Source: an uncultured Bacillota bacterium
Lineage (GTDB): Bacteria > Bacillota > Clostridia > Peptostreptococcales > Anaerovoracaceae
NCBI GenBank assembly: GCA_946410475.1
Contig: CAMKAM010000011.1
Location: forward strand, 1 to 20,323
Length of the DNA: 20,323 nt
Direction of reading: 5' to 3'
The notes beneath the pieces are model-generated. The model made no database searches and was not told where the DNA came from. It saw nothing but the letters and a program-made list of their open reading frames with translations. Below, one piece after another: positions 1 through 6,652 of the stretch (positions within the stretch are counted from its first letter, which is position 1; each line of letters starts with the position of its first letter). Made by a program: the position numbers and the translations under genes.

Positions 1-15
1 AAGGAGGACAACGAC

Positions 16-177
16 ATGAAATATGAATGCGATCTTTGCGGATGGGTATATGACGAAGCAGCCGGCGATCCGGACAACGGGATAGAGCCGGGAACAAAAT
101 GGGAAGATCTTCCCGATGATTTCGAGTGCCCTCTGTGCGGAGCAGGAAAAGACGAGTTCAAAGTAAAGGAAGACTGA
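16..177 (+). CDS. rubredoxin
   Basis: Small soluble one-electron carrier of 53 residues holding a single Fe(Cys)4 centre, used in anaerobes mainly to feed electrons to oxygen and peroxide reductases. The four iron ligands are visible as two CxxC(G) pairs, C5-C8 (motif CDLCGW) and C38-C41 (motif CPLCG). The family core GxxPGTKWEDLPDDFECP lies between them, and the length is normal for the family. The start is fixed by a strong AAGGAGG at 1-7 spaced correctly before ATG 16. Residue 10 is Trp where Tyr is more common, which is conservative. The gene is complete and followed by an intrinsic terminator; its promoter lies outside the window. No redox partner gene is adjacent here, so its partner cannot be named. 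Confidence 0.95.
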   Translation: MKYECDLCGWVYDEAAGDPDNGIEPGTKWEDLPDDFECPLCGAGKDEFKVKED

Positions 178-207
178 GAAAAAGTCTTTTTGGGAAAACG
201 AATGATG

Positions 208-235
208 AAAGAGTGCCCGTTCGGGCGCTCTTTTT
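208..235 (+). terminator. intrinsic terminator of the rubredoxin gene
   Basis: GAGTGCCC (211-218) pairs with GGGCGCTC (223-230) across a GTTC loop, with one G-T pair. The AAA before it and the TTT after it can extend the stem, and the T run 231-235 follows. It lies 30 bases after the rubredoxin stop and before the kbl promoter. Confidence 0.85.
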
Positions 236-261
236 ATGTGCGCGCTCCGAACAGATATATG

Positions 262-270
262 TGGTATAAT
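262..270 (+). promoter_or_regulatory. extended -10 promoter of kbl
   Basis: TGGTATAAT is a full -10 hexamer (265-270) with the TGn extension. I see no good -35 at 17 bases (242-247 reads GCGCTC), so recognition would rest on the extended -10. It lies 62 bases before the kbl ATG and just downstream of the rubredoxin terminator. Confidence 0.6.
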
Positions 271-331
271 GTAGCCAACTGAATGGATGAAAATATCTCG
301 AACATGATACGCGGTCAAAGGAGGTACTGAT

Positions 332-1525
332 ATGTACGGATCGGCGAAGGAAAAGTTCACGGGCATCCTCGATGAGATAAGAGCCGAGGGGCTATGGAAG
401 GATGAAAGGATAATAACGACGCAGCAGCAGGCCAACATCGATACGACGGCGGCGAAGAACGTGCTGAACCTGTGTGCGAACAACTATCTGGGAATGGCCA
501 ATGACAAGAGGCTGATAGAGGCCGGAAAGCGCGCCTGCGACGAGTGGGGCTTCGGTATGAGCTCCGTCCGCTTCATATGCGGAACGCAGGTGATACACAA
601 AGAACTGGAAAAGCGGATATCCGGCTTCCTCGAGACGGACGACACGATACTCTATTCATCGTGCTTCGACGCGAACGGCGGCCTGTTCGAGACCCTCCTC
701 GGAAAAGAGGATGCAGTGATCAGCGACGAGCTGAACCACGCCAGCATCATAGACGGTATCAGGCTCTGTTCGGCGATGAAATACAGATACAAGAACAACG
801 ATATGGAGGACCTCGAGGCGAAACTGAAGGAAGCAGACGCTGCGGGAGCCAGGGTCAAGATGATAGCGACGGACGGTGTGTTCTCGATGGACGGATATAT
901 CGCGAACCTTCGGGCGATCTGCGATCTGGCGGACAAATATGACGCTCTCGTAATGGTCGATGATTCGCACGCGACCGGATTCGTCGGCGATCACGGAAAA
1001 GGAACTCAGGAGCACTGCGGCGTGATGGGAAGAGTAGACGTCATCACAGGTACGCTCGGAAAGGCTCTCGGCGGAGCTACGGGCGGCTTCACGACAGGAA
1101 GAAAAGAGATCATCGATCTTCTCAGGCAGCGCTCCAGACCGTATCTCTTCTCGAATTCGGTGGCTCCGGTGATCTGCGGGGCGGCGATAGAGATGCTCGA
1201 CATCCTCGAGGAGAGCACGGAGAAGATAGACAAGCTCAGAGAGAATCAGGAATACTTCAGGACGCGCATGCGTGAAGAGGGATTCGACATCCCGGACGGC
1301 GAGCATCCGATCATCCCGGTAATGCTCGGTGACAATGTGACGGCTGCGAAGATGGCTGACGCCATGCTCGCGAAGGGCATATACGTTGTCGGCTTCTTCT
1401 ATCCGGTAGTACCGAAGGGAAAGGCCAGGATAAGGACGCAGATGTCCGCCATGCACACTAAGGAAGACCTCGACAGGGCGATCAGCGCCTTCGTCGAATC
1501 GAGGAAAGAGGTCCTCGGAGAGTGA
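332..1525 (+). CDS. kbl: glycine C-acetyltransferase (2-amino-3-ketobutyrate CoA ligase)
   Basis: PLP-dependent enzyme of the alpha-oxoamine synthase family (fold type I). It condenses glycine and acetyl-CoA to 2-amino-3-ketobutyrate or runs the reverse step in threonine breakdown; it is cytosolic. The 397-residue length is typical. Visible motifs: SDELNHASIIDG around H136 (cofactor stacking), VDDSHATGF with D210 and H213, and TGTLGKALGG with K244 as the Schiff-base lysine, the same number as I recall for E. coli Kbl. The start is set by AAAGGAGGT (317-325) before ATG 332. Threonine dehydrogenase (tdh), its usual partner, is not in the window, so the gene appears to be transcribed alone. Related 8-amino-7-oxononanoate synthase (BioF) is the main alternative; no biotin gene is nearby and the sequence looks Kbl-like. 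Confidence 0.93.
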   Translation: MYGSAKEKFTGILDEIRAEGLWKDERIITTQQQANIDTTAAKNVLNLCANNYLGMANDKRLIEAGKRACDEWGFGMSSVRFICGTQVIHKELEKRISGFLETDDTILYSSCFDANGGLFETLLGKEDAVISDELNHASIIDGIRLCSAMKYRYKNNDMEDLEAKLKEADAAGARVKMIATDGVFSMDGYIANLRAICDLADKYDALVMVDDSHATGFVGDHGKGTQEHCGVMGRVDVITGTLGKALGGATGGFTTGRKEIIDLLRQRSRPYLFSNSVAPVICGAAIEMLDILEESTEKIDKLRENQEYFRTRMREEGFDIPDGEHPIIPVMLGDNVTAAKMADAMLAKGIYVVGFFYPVVPKGKARIRTQMSAMHTKEDLDRAISAFVESRKEVLGE

Positions 1526-1533
1526 TTTGATGG

Positions 1534-1562
1534 TGTACATGAGAGGCGATATGTGATAAAAT
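1534..1562 (+). promoter_or_regulatory. promoter of the SCIFF-like peptide gene
   Basis: TGTACA (1534-1539, 4 of 6 to TTGACA), a 17-base spacer, then TAAAAT (1557-1562) preceded by TGA, giving an extended -10. Expected transcript start is near 1569, leaving a leader of about 24 bases containing GGAGG at 1582-1586. The -35 begins just 8 bases after the kbl stop, and I see no terminator between kbl and this promoter. Confidence 0.6.
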
Positions 1563-1592
1563 AGTCGGGTAAATCAGTAATGGAGGACTAAT

Positions 1593-1745
1593 ATGAAAAG
1601 AATAAAGACATTAGCAACGAGAGACCTTTGCAAGAACGTTGACAAAGCAGCATGCGGCGAGTGCCAGACATCATGTCAGTCGGCAAGCAAGACATCGAGC
1701 AGCGTAGTCAACCAGAAATGCGAGCAGGCTCGTAAAGCGAACTAA
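1593..1745 (+). CDS. SCIFF-like ribosomal peptide precursor, variant with two canonical cysteines replaced
   Basis: 50-residue precursor of the SCIFF (six cysteines in forty-five) ranthipeptide family, modified by the radical SAM enzyme encoded next door. The leader MKRIKTLATRD and the core CGECQTSCQSA...NQKCE are the family signature and align without gaps. Cysteines are at 13, 21, 24, 28 and 43. In the members I know the core continues SACKTSCTVGNQ, with Cys at 32 and 36; here it reads SASKTSSSVVNQ, so 32 and 36 are Ser (AGC codons, each one base from TGC), and 37 is Ser rather than Thr. Cys13 in the leader looks extra. Characterised homologues (CteA, Tte1186a) carry, as I recall, one thioether from Cys32 to Thr37, so the donor would be absent. 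RBS GGAGG at 1582-1586 supports the start. The reading frame is intact. Family assignment is firm; the fate of the peptide is unknown. Confidence 0.9.
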   Translation: MKRIKTLATRDLCKNVDKAACGECQTSCQSASKTSSSVVNQKCEQARKAN

Positions 1746-1755
1746 AGCAAAACGG

Positions 1756-1778
1756 AATTGCCGCTTGCAGCGGCAATT
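1756..1778 (+). terminator. hairpin between precursor and maturase (partial terminator or attenuator)
   Basis: AATTGCCGCT (1756-1765) pairs perfectly with AGCGGCAATT (1769-1778) across TGC: a 10-bp stem followed by an interrupted T tract (TTACTTTAT). It lies 11 bases after the peptide stop and 22 bases before the maturase start. Such a leaky terminator would give more precursor than enzyme message; it could also stabilise the short transcript's 3' end. Confidence 0.75.
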
Positions 1779-1800
1779 TTACTTTATATGAAAGGATCGT

Positions 1801-3180
1801 ATGATTCATCTATACAAGTTAAACGGATATGATATAGCGATAGACCAGAACAGCGGAGCTATCCATGTGCTCGACGAGGACACGGCGCGTGTGCTCGCGT
1901 GTTTTGATGCCGAGACCGGTGAAATGGAAGGGACTCCGGAGGAGAACGGTCTTGAAGGCATCGAAGGACTTGACGATATCCTCAGCGATATAGAGGAACT
2001 GAAGGAAGACGGAAAGCTCTTCAGCCCGGACATATTCCGCCCGATGGCAGGCGACCTGAAGGAAAAACAGTCTGTGCTGAAGGCGATGTGTCTTCATGTC
2101 GCCCATGCGTGCAATATGGACTGCGGATACTGCTTCGCGGGAAAGGGTGAATACCACGGCGACGCAGGACTCATGTCATATGAGACTGGAAAGAAGGCCA
2201 TAGACTATCTGGTGGAGAATTCCCCGGGCAGGAGGAACCTCGAGGTCGACTTTTTCGGCGGAGAGCCGCTCCTGAACTGGCAGGTCGTGAAGGACCTGGT
2301 GGCTTACGGCAGATCTATCGAAAAGGAAGCAGGCAAGAATTTCAGGTTCACCCTAACGACGAACGGCCTTCTTGTAGATGACGATGTCATAGAGTTCTCG
2401 AACAGGGAGATGAGCAACGTCGTCCTTTCTCTCGACGGATGCCGTGAGACGAACGACAGGATGAGAAAGACCAAGGACGGCGGCGGGACATATGATCTGA
2501 TCGTGGACAAATTCAAGAGGTTCGCGGACGCAAGAGGTGAGAAGGAATACTACATGCGCGGGACGTACACGAAGTATGATCTCAGATTCACGGATGAACT
2601 GCTGCACATGGCGGATCTCGGTTTCAGAGAGTTGTCGATGGAGCCCGTTGTCGCTCCGCCTGAGGCTGACTACGCCCTCAGCGTAGGTGACGCGCCGGTA
2701 CTGACAGAGGAGTACGAAAAGCTCGCTCTTGCCATGATCGAGAGGAGGCGGCAGGGCCGTCCGTTCGAATTCTACCACTATATGGTGGACCTTGAAGGCG
2801 GACCGTGCATAGCGAAGAGGATATCGGGCTGCGGAGTCGGAACGGAGTACATCGCCGTGACGCCGGAGGGGGATATCTATCCGTGCCACCAGTTCGTCGG
2901 CGAAAAGGATTTCATCATGGGGAACCTGGACGAGGGGATAACGAGGCCCGAGGTGAGGCAGATGTTCCGCTCGTGCAATATCTATTCGCATGAGGAGTGC
3001 GGGGACTGCTTCGCCAAGCTTTACTGCAGCGGCGGCTGCGCGGCGAATGCATATCATTCGACAGGTCGCGTCGACGGGGTCTATGAACTCGGATGCATCC
3101 TGCACAAGAAGAGGATCGAGTGTGCTGTTATGATGAAGGCGTGCGAGGCCGATGATGCGGCGCGCGCCGTGGAGGAATGA
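1801..3180 (+). CDS. thioether cross-link-forming SCIFF peptide maturase (radical SAM/SPASM)
   Basis: 459-residue radical SAM enzyme that cleaves S-adenosylmethionine and abstracts hydrogen from the neighbouring precursor to make a Cys-to-residue thioether. The N-terminal ~80 residues resemble the peptide-recognition (RRE) domain. The radical SAM cluster motif is CNMDCGYC with C104, C108 and C111, followed by FFGGEPLLNW at 151-160. The SPASM region carries C344, C362 (GDIYPC), C400, C403, C409, C413 and C432, enough for two auxiliary [4Fe-4S] clusters as in CteB. Length and layout match SCIFF maturases, and no key cysteine seems missing. AAAGGAT precedes the ATG. It follows the peptide gene after a hairpin and its stop is next to the start of the membrane protein. 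The intact enzyme contrasts with the altered precursor. Confidence 0.93.
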   Translation: MIHLYKLNGYDIAIDQNSGAIHVLDEDTARVLACFDAETGEMEGTPEENGLEGIEGLDDILSDIEELKEDGKLFSPDIFRPMAGDLKEKQSVLKAMCLHVAHACNMDCGYCFAGKGEYHGDAGLMSYETGKKAIDYLVENSPGRRNLEVDFFGGEPLLNWQVVKDLVAYGRSIEKEAGKNFRFTLTTNGLLVDDDVIEFSNREMSNVVLSLDGCRETNDRMRKTKDGGGTYDLIVDKFKRFADARGEKEYYMRGTYTKYDLRFTDELLHMADLGFRELSMEPVVAPPEADYALSVGDAPVLTEEYEKLALAMIERRRQGRPFEFYHYMVDLEGGPCIAKRISGCGVGTEYIAVTPEGDIYPCHQFVGEKDFIMGNLDEGITRPEVRQMFRSCNIYSHEECGDCFAKLYCSGGCAANAYHSTGRVDGVYELGCILHKKRIECAVMMKACEADDAARAVEE

Positions 3181-3182
3181 TC

Positions 3183-3659
3183 ATGATCGGTTGGCTTACC
3201 CAGACATATATAGGCAAGCTGATAGCGACGATGCTGGTTTCCATGGTGCCTGTCATAGAGCTGAGAGGAGGCATCCCTTACGGGGTCGGATTCGGACTGA
3301 GTTATCCCGAGGCTTTCATTGCGGCATTCATAGGTAATATGATACCTGTCCCGTTCATAATGCTGTTCCTCAGGCAGATATTCGATTGGCTCAGGAGATT
3401 CGAAAAGACGCGCGGGACGATAGAGCGCCTCGAAGCAAGGGCTCATCTCAAAGGACAGAAGGTGGAGAAATACAGAGCCCTCGGACTGTTCCTTCTGGTC
3501 GCTGTACCGCTGCCGGGAACAGGCGCATGGACAGGAGCCCTGGTAGCGTCTGTCCTCGATATGAGGATGAAGACTGCTATCCCCATCATCGCGCTGGGCG
3601 TCGTGATCGCGGGGCTGATAGTTCTGGGAGTGACGCACGGGATACGGATCATGGTGTAA
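3183..3659 (+). CDS. COG2426 small membrane protein (Sm_multidrug_ex family)
   Basis: 158-residue integral membrane protein of the family labelled small multidrug export protein; the true substrate of the family is not established. Hydrophobic segments are near 11-25, 44-64, 100-125 and 132-150. Family motifs PVIELRGGIPYG (23-34) and PLPGTGAWTG (109-118) are both present. The amphipathic charged stretch 65-98 is probably cytosolic. I choose ATG 3183 over ATG 3177 because GGAGGA at 3171-3176 abuts 3177 but is 6 bases from 3183. The ribosome binding site lies inside the end of the maturase gene, so translation is probably coupled. Export of the matured peptide would be an attractive idea, but the family is widespread without SCIFF loci, so that is speculation. 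Confidence 0.85.
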   Translation: MIGWLTQTYIGKLIATMLVSMVPVIELRGGIPYGVGFGLSYPEAFIAAFIGNMIPVPFIMLFLRQIFDWLRRFEKTRGTIERLEARAHLKGQKVEKYRALGLFLLVAVPLPGTGAWTGALVASVLDMRMKTAIPIIALGVVIAGLIVLGVTHGIRIMV

Positions 3660-3665
3660 GGTTCG

Positions 3666-3693
3666 TTGACAAATGATGTTTTGAAAATATAAT
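3666..3693 (+). promoter_or_regulatory. consensus sigma-A promoter
   Basis: TTGACA (3666-3671), a 16-base spacer and TATAAT (3688-3693): both hexamers match perfectly. The likely transcript start is near 3700, with an AU-rich leader of about 49 bases and CGGAGGT at 3734-3740. It is the only perfect two-box promoter in the window and implies strong expression of the next gene. Confidence 0.85.
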
Positions 3694-3748
3694 TTATATA
3701 TAGCCATTAAATATATCAAGGGAATAAGAGATCCGGAGGTAGATCACA

Positions 3749-4411
3749 ATGGACGAGAAGATCCTTAAGAATATCGAAAAGTGGAAGGGCGAGATATCTG
3801 TCCTTGAAGAGATAAAGGCAGCCGTAGCCGAGTTCGCGGAGCTCAAGGACGGCAAAGCGGCAAAAGAGGAGATCGCTCCTGTCAATGACAAGGTCGTCGG
3901 TCTGTTCGACGATAATTCATTCGTAAAGATGGACTGGCTCGAGGTGAAGAGGAGCAAGGCTTCCAGAGAAGAGGGTATCTCCAAGATAGAAAAGAAGATA
4001 TCCGACCGTCTCAAGAAGATCGAGAAGGCAGGCGGCGAGGCTGATGAAGCTCCCGTGGAAGAGCCTGAAGAGGAGATCGTTGAGGAAGAGGTGATCGAAG
4101 AAGCCGAACCGGAAAGAGACTGGACTGAAGAGATCGAGAAGTGCGCTCCGGGCGCGGTGTATTATCACTGGGCTTACGGAAAACTCGAGGTCCTTGCGAT
4201 GGAAGGCGACTATATCTATCTGAGACCTCTTGACAGAAAGGGCTGCAAACACGAGTGGCTTACTAAGAACAATGCCATCGTGGAGATCGACGGTGAAGAG
4301 GAGGATGTGAAGGAATTCTCGATCACCAGCATAGGACGCTGGCTCTTCCCTGAGGTCGAGGATGTCGATATCATCGACCCTGCTCAGGCACACAAGATGT
4401 TTGCGAAATAG
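3749..4411 (+). CDS. uncharacterised acidic coiled-coil protein
   Basis: I do not recognise this 220-residue protein. Three parts are visible: a charged helical N-terminal half (about 1-95) with Lys/Glu-rich heptad-like stretches suited to a coiled coil; a very acidic linker (about 96-127, runs of Glu and Val such as EEEIVEEEVIEEAEPE); and a compact, probably beta-rich C-terminal domain (about 130-220) with aromatic residues, beginning CAPGAVYYHWAYGKLEVL and containing SITSIGRWLFPEVEDV. There is no signal peptide or membrane segment, so it is probably cytosolic. Only two cysteines are present (C132 and C169 approximately), with no clear metal site. CGGAGGT (3734-3740) sets the start. It has its own consensus promoter and terminator, so it is a monocistronic and probably abundant protein. 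Function unknown. Confidence 0.85.
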   Translation: MDEKILKNIEKWKGEISVLEEIKAAVAEFAELKDGKAAKEEIAPVNDKVVGLFDDNSFVKMDWLEVKRSKASREEGISKIEKKISDRLKKIEKAGGEADEAPVEEPEEEIVEEEVIEEAEPERDWTEEIEKCAPGAVYYHWAYGKLEVLAMEGDYIYLRPLDRKGCKHEWLTKNNAIVEIDGEEEDVKEFSITSIGRWLFPEVEDVDIIDPAQAHKMFAK

Positions 4412-4450
4412 CAGATCCCGAAAAGGACCTGACGATCATCAAAGATGAAA

Positions 4451-4490
4451 AACTCCGGAGGCGCATCGCTTCCGGAGTTCGTTTTATTTT
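4451..4490. terminator. bidirectional terminator between the orphan gene and nadE
   Basis: AACTCCGGA (4451-4459) pairs with TCCGGAGTT (4471-4479) around an 11-base loop. On the plus strand CGTTTTATTTTTT follows; on the minus strand the upstream GATGAAAA becomes a T run. It can therefore end both the plus-strand gene and the convergent nadE, whose stop lies about 20 bases away. Confidence 0.85.
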
Positions 4491-4500
4491 TTGTTCGATC

Positions 4501-6450
4501 TTACTCGTGGTCGAAGGCTGAAAGCCATGCGCCCGATCCCGCATCGGACGGCATGCTGAATGCGCCGCGCGGTGACAGGCATATGCTGCCGATCTTCGGA
4601 CCGTCAGGCACGCAGTTCCTCTTGAACTGCTGCGAGAAGAACCTTCTGTAGAACGTTGCGAGGTACTTTCTGATGAAGGCCTCGTCGAACGTGCCCTCGA
4701 ATGCCTGTGCAGCTACATATACCAGTCTTTCGGGAGACATGCCGCTCCTGATCGTATGATAGATGAAGAAGTCGTGCAGCTCGTAAGGTCCGATGCTGTC
4801 TTCTGTTTTCTGGGCTATGTTGCCGCTTTCATCCGGCGGAAGGAGCTCAGGTGATATCGGAGTGTCGAGGATCCTCTTCAGTGTGATCTTCAGGATGTCA
4901 TCGTCGTCTATCTTTTCCATATATCTTGCCACGACGTGTCTGATCAGCGTCTTGGGTATATCGCAGTTGACATTGTACATCGAGATATGGTCGCCGTTGA
5001 ACGTGCACCACCCCAGTGCCGATTCGGACAGATCGCCCGTACCTACTACGAAGCCGCCTTCATCGTTCGCAAGATCCATCAGGATCTGAGTACGTTCGCG
5101 TGCCTGGCTGTTCTCGTATGTCACATCTTTTACTGCCTCGTCGTGTCCGATGTCTCTGAAGTGGAGCCTTACGGAATCAGCGATGCTGATCTCACGGGTA
5201 TCTGTACCGAGCTTTCTCATGAGGGTGAGGGCATTGTGATATGTCGAGTCCGTCGTACCGAAGCCCGGCATAGTGACAGCCACTGTATCGGAAGCAGGTC
5301 TTCCGAGAAGCTCCATGGCCTTCGCGCATACGAGCATGGCCAGCGTAGAGTCGAGACCTCCGGAGATGCCGATAACGATCTTCTTCGCGTGGGTGTGGAC
5401 TATCCTTCTTGCGAGGGCGTTCACCTGTATGTCGAATATCTCATCGCAGCGTTCGTCGCGCAGATGGCTCTCTGTCGGGATGAACGGGAGCTGGGGATAT
5501 TTTCTCATAAGCCTTTCGCCCTTGGATGGCGTCGTTACAGGCGAAAGAGCGACCTTTCTGACAGGTCTTCCGCTGCCGGCTGCGTCTCCCTTGAAATTCT
5601 TCCTGTGGGAGCGGACATACCCGATCGCAGCGAAGTCGATCTCCGAATAAGTGATGTGGTTCTCTGTCTGATATCTGTCACTCTCCATGAGGATGTCGCC
5701 CTGATCCGCTATGATCGAGTGACCTCCGAATACTGCGTCGGCGACTGATTCGCCGATGCCTGCGGAAGCGAATATATATCCTGCGCAGGATCTGTCGGTG
5801 AAGTCTTTTATCATGTTCCTTCTTGCGGCGCACGAACCGGCGAGTTCCTGTGCGGAGCCGGTATTGCATATTATGTCAGCGCCGCTGAGGATGAGGTCTG
5901 CCGCTGCAGGCGAAGGCCTCTGCATATCGTCGCCTATCTCGATACCGATCTTGAGGTCAGCCTGTTCGTCTTCGAACGTGAGCCTGCCGAACGGAACTGT
6001 CTCTCCAAAGAGCCTTACGCAGTCCATCTCATCACAGGCGATACTTCCCGGGACGAACATGTCTGTGAACGGTTTGCTGTCAGGAAGCGGTGCGTACATC
6101 TTCGGGACGATGCCTTTGATCTCTCCGCGCTGGATTACAGCGGCGCAGTTATACAGGCTGCCGCCCGTCTTCAGCATCATTCCGAGGACGACTACGATAT
6201 CGCTCGCGGCCGTCGCGTCGCGGACAAGGCCGAGGGCGTTCAGCTGCGCTTCGTACAGCATGTCCTGATAGTAAAGGTCTCCGCAGGTCCTGCCCGTGAG
6301 ACAGAGCTCAGGGAATACCGTGATGCCGACGTGATCGAGTTCGGCCTGGCGGATTATCGTTATGATATCGTTCGCATTGCGCTCCGGATCGGCGAGGGTA
6401 AGTGCCGGCGTTGCCGCACCGACGCGCACGAAGCCTGTGTTATCATTCAT
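4501..6450 (-). CDS. nadE: NAD+ synthase with N-terminal glutaminase-like domain lacking its catalytic cysteine
   Basis: 649-residue cytosolic enzyme making NAD+ from nicotinate adenine dinucleotide, ATP and a nitrogen donor. The C-terminal synthase domain (from about residue 330) looks intact: ISGGLDS P-loop, YENSQARERTQ, GTGDLSESALGWCTFNGDH and a late SPRGAFSMPSDA. The N-terminal nitrilase-like domain should cut glutamine with a Glu-Lys-Cys triad. Glu48 (FPELCLTG) and Lys117 (VPKMYAP) are present, but the nucleophile motif, normally EICED, reads EIGDD with Gly173 (codon GGC; Cys would be TGC). The Lys-flanking segment PLPDSKPFTDMF is also divergent. If the sequence is right, the enzyme may use free ammonia or another cysteine. 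GGAGG (complement of 6461-6465) precedes the ATG. It is monocistronic and convergent with the upstream orphan gene. Confidence 0.93.
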   Translation of the reverse strand: MNDNTGFVRVGAATPALTLADPERNANDIITIIRQAELDHVGITVFPELCLTGRTCGDLYYQDMLYEAQLNALGLVRDATAASDIVVVLGMMLKTGGSLYNCAAVIQRGEIKGIVPKMYAPLPDSKPFTDMFVPGSIACDEMDCVRLFGETVPFGRLTFEDEQADLKIGIEIGDDMQRPSPAAADLILSGADIICNTGSAQELAGSCAARRNMIKDFTDRSCAGYIFASAGIGESVADAVFGGHSIIADQGDILMESDRYQTENHITYSEIDFAAIGYVRSHRKNFKGDAAGSGRPVRKVALSPVTTPSKGERLMRKYPQLPFIPTESHLRDERCDEIFDIQVNALARRIVHTHAKKIVIGISGGLDSTLAMLVCAKAMELLGRPASDTVAVTMPGFGTTDSTYHNALTLMRKLGTDTREISIADSVRLHFRDIGHDEAVKDVTYENSQARERTQILMDLANDEGGFVVGTGDLSESALGWCTFNGDHISMYNVNCDIPKTLIRHVVARYMEKIDDDDILKITLKRILDTPISPELLPPDESGNIAQKTEDSIGPYELHDFFIYHTIRSGMSPERLVYVAAQAFEGTFDEAFIRKYLATFYRRFFSQQFKRNCVPDGPKIGSICLSPRGAFSMPSDAGSGAWLSAFDHE

Positions 6451-6491
6451 TTTTGTATACCTCCGGTAAAGACTGTTTAGAAAATCATAAC

Positions 6492-6523
6492 GGTATTATA
6501 TACCTTTTTCGGGTAATAGTGAA
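6492..6523 (-). promoter_or_regulatory. nadE promoter with a small palindrome over the -10
   Basis: Read on the minus strand: TTCACT (complement 6518-6523, 4 of 6), a 17-base spacer, then TATAAT (complement 6495-6500). A 13-base inverted repeat, GGTAT-TAT-ATACC (6492-6504), is centred on the -10, so a repressor could bind there, though an AT-rich palindrome this short may be chance. Confidence 0.55.
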
Positions 6524-6592
6524 TTCGAAAAGCAAAGCAGGCATGCGCAAAAAAAGAATCGGGCTGACCTATAAAAAGGACAGCAAATAATA

Positions 6593-6598
6593 TATAAT
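6593..6598 (+). promoter_or_regulatory. possible -10 for yhaM-recD2
   Basis: TATAAT at 6593-6598, 55 bases before the yhaM ATG. No convincing -35 is found at 16-18 bases and there is no TGn extension, so this is weak. The CTGACC at 6564-6569 is too far away (23 bases). Confidence 0.35.
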
Positions 6599-6652
6599 TA
6601 AGCAAGCCGGAATACAAAGGGGACACTGCCGGACAGAAACGGAGACAGATCA

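Noticed and set aside
4936..5748. 270-codon open frame on the plus strand opposite nadE
   Set aside because: nadE is certain on the other strand; this frame has no RBS or known motif.
6543..6590. 15-residue basic peptide (MRKKRIGLTYKKDSK) in the nadE-yhaM gap
   Set aside because: No ribosome binding site, lies ahead of the only -10 candidate for yhaM, and short basic frames are expected by chance.
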